6,505 nt of DNA from CAYOEZ01 sp964402955 (GTDB lineage: Bacteria > Chloroflexota > DTOL01 > DAOUCN01). Each line of letters begins with the position of its first letter. The first letter of the stretch is position 1. The translations under genes and the position numbers were made by a program. The stretch spans positions 1-6,505 of the forward strand of contig CAYOEZ010000250.1 in assembly GCA_964402955.1 (NCBI GenBank), given 5' to 3'. Shown in pieces: positions 6,291 through 6,505 of this stretch. Below the pieces are notes generated by a model. That model had not been told where the DNA came from. It searched no databases and saw only the letters and a list, made by a program, of their open reading frames with translations.

Positions 6291-6505
6291 CGCCCCCTCG
6301 CAGGTCCGGGCGGCCGACCTGTCGCCGGCGGGGAGGGGGTGGGTCGTCAGCCGGACGGAGGGGGCCCTCCAGGGGCTCGACGCCGCGGACGGCGGCGAAA
6401 TCCGCAGTAGCACCTCCGCCGCCGGTGCCGCCACCGCCGTGGCATTTTCGCCGACCGAACGGCGGATCGCCGTCGGGCGGGCGGACATGGGCGTCCGTTT
6501 GCTCG
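6289..6505 (+). CDS. Partial, degenerate WD40-repeat (beta-propeller) coding fragment, 3' end outside window
   Basis: One plus-strand frame is open from the G-rich tract to the window end. It reads VRAADLSPAGRGWVVS (6304-6351), TEGALQGLDAADGGEIR (6355-6405) and GAATAVAFSPTERRIAVG (6424-6477), then RADMGVRLL (6478-6504). This follows the WD40 consensus 'V-x-x-V-A-F-S-P-D-G-R-x-L-A-S-G-S-x-D-G-T-V-R-L-W-D' over nearly two blades. Several consensus positions are altered: SPDGR appears as SPTER, DGTVRLW as DMGVRLL, and the structural His before G-A-A is replaced. WD40 propellers are protein-interaction scaffolds, so no specific function follows. No credible start is visible; an ATG at 6214 is in frame but would encode mostly Gly. 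Composition is 77% G+C, far above the rest. It may be a real gene in another context, a decayed copy or error-laden sequence. Confidence 0.45.

Noticed and set aside
5469..6488. Long minus-strand open frame across the transporter and the G-rich tract
   Set aside because: It is opposite a clear 12-TM protein, and its Pro-rich middle is the complement of the poly-G region.
1..6505. tRNA, rRNA, CRISPR array, transposase or phage genes
   Set aside because: I looked for cloverleaf-like segments, regularly spaced repeats, transposase motifs and terminal inverted repeats and saw none.

Overview
This window holds most of one plus-strand gene cluster from a bacterium with a base composition near 60% G+C. 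I counted 58% over 5401-5460 plus 5701-5760. The core is a three-subunit molybdenum hydroxylase of the xanthine dehydrogenase / CO dehydrogenase-like family: an FAD subunit (90-932), a [2Fe-2S] subunit (991-1479) and a molybdopterin subunit (2534-4840), in the medium-small-large order seen in many cox/xdh-type operons. The host lineage cannot be fixed from the sequence. The G-rich 'gggagacggggtga' spacers and the perfect palindrome between genes look to me like the intergenic repeats common in Chloroflexota genomes, so I lean that way with low confidence.

Layout. 1-89 is the edge of an unidentified upstream region and ends in a strong ribosome binding site. The FAD subunit starts at a GTG. 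A 33-nt perfect hairpin (944-976) separates it from the iron-sulfur subunit. The iron-sulfur subunit overlaps, by ATGA, a helix-hairpin-helix (HhH-GPD) DNA glycosylase-like gene (1476-2462), which is an unexpected guest between the S and L subunits. A G-rich low-complexity spacer (2463-2523) precedes the large subunit. An MFS-type 12-helix transporter (4929-6200) follows after 88 nt. Its stop codon lies inside a second G-rich tract (6183-6290), which includes a run of 16 G. From about 6290 to the end the composition jumps to 77% G+C, and one open plus-strand frame reads as degenerate WD40 propeller repeats that run off the window.

How the genes may work together. The three dehydrogenase subunits should form one enzyme that hydroxylates a heteroaromatic, purine or aldehyde-type substrate with water. 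Electrons would pass from Mo through two [2Fe-2S] clusters to FAD. The motifs exclude form I CO dehydrogenase but do not name the substrate. The transporter could move the substrate or product. The DNA glycosylase is translationally coupled to the S subunit. A speculative link is that one protein releases damaged or deaminated purine bases from DNA and the other oxidises such bases. Its putative catalytic Asp is replaced by Glu.

The right-hand 220 bases should be treated with caution. The poly-G run, composition shift and degraded WD40 similarity could mark an assembly junction or low-quality sequence rather than a true neighbouring gene.
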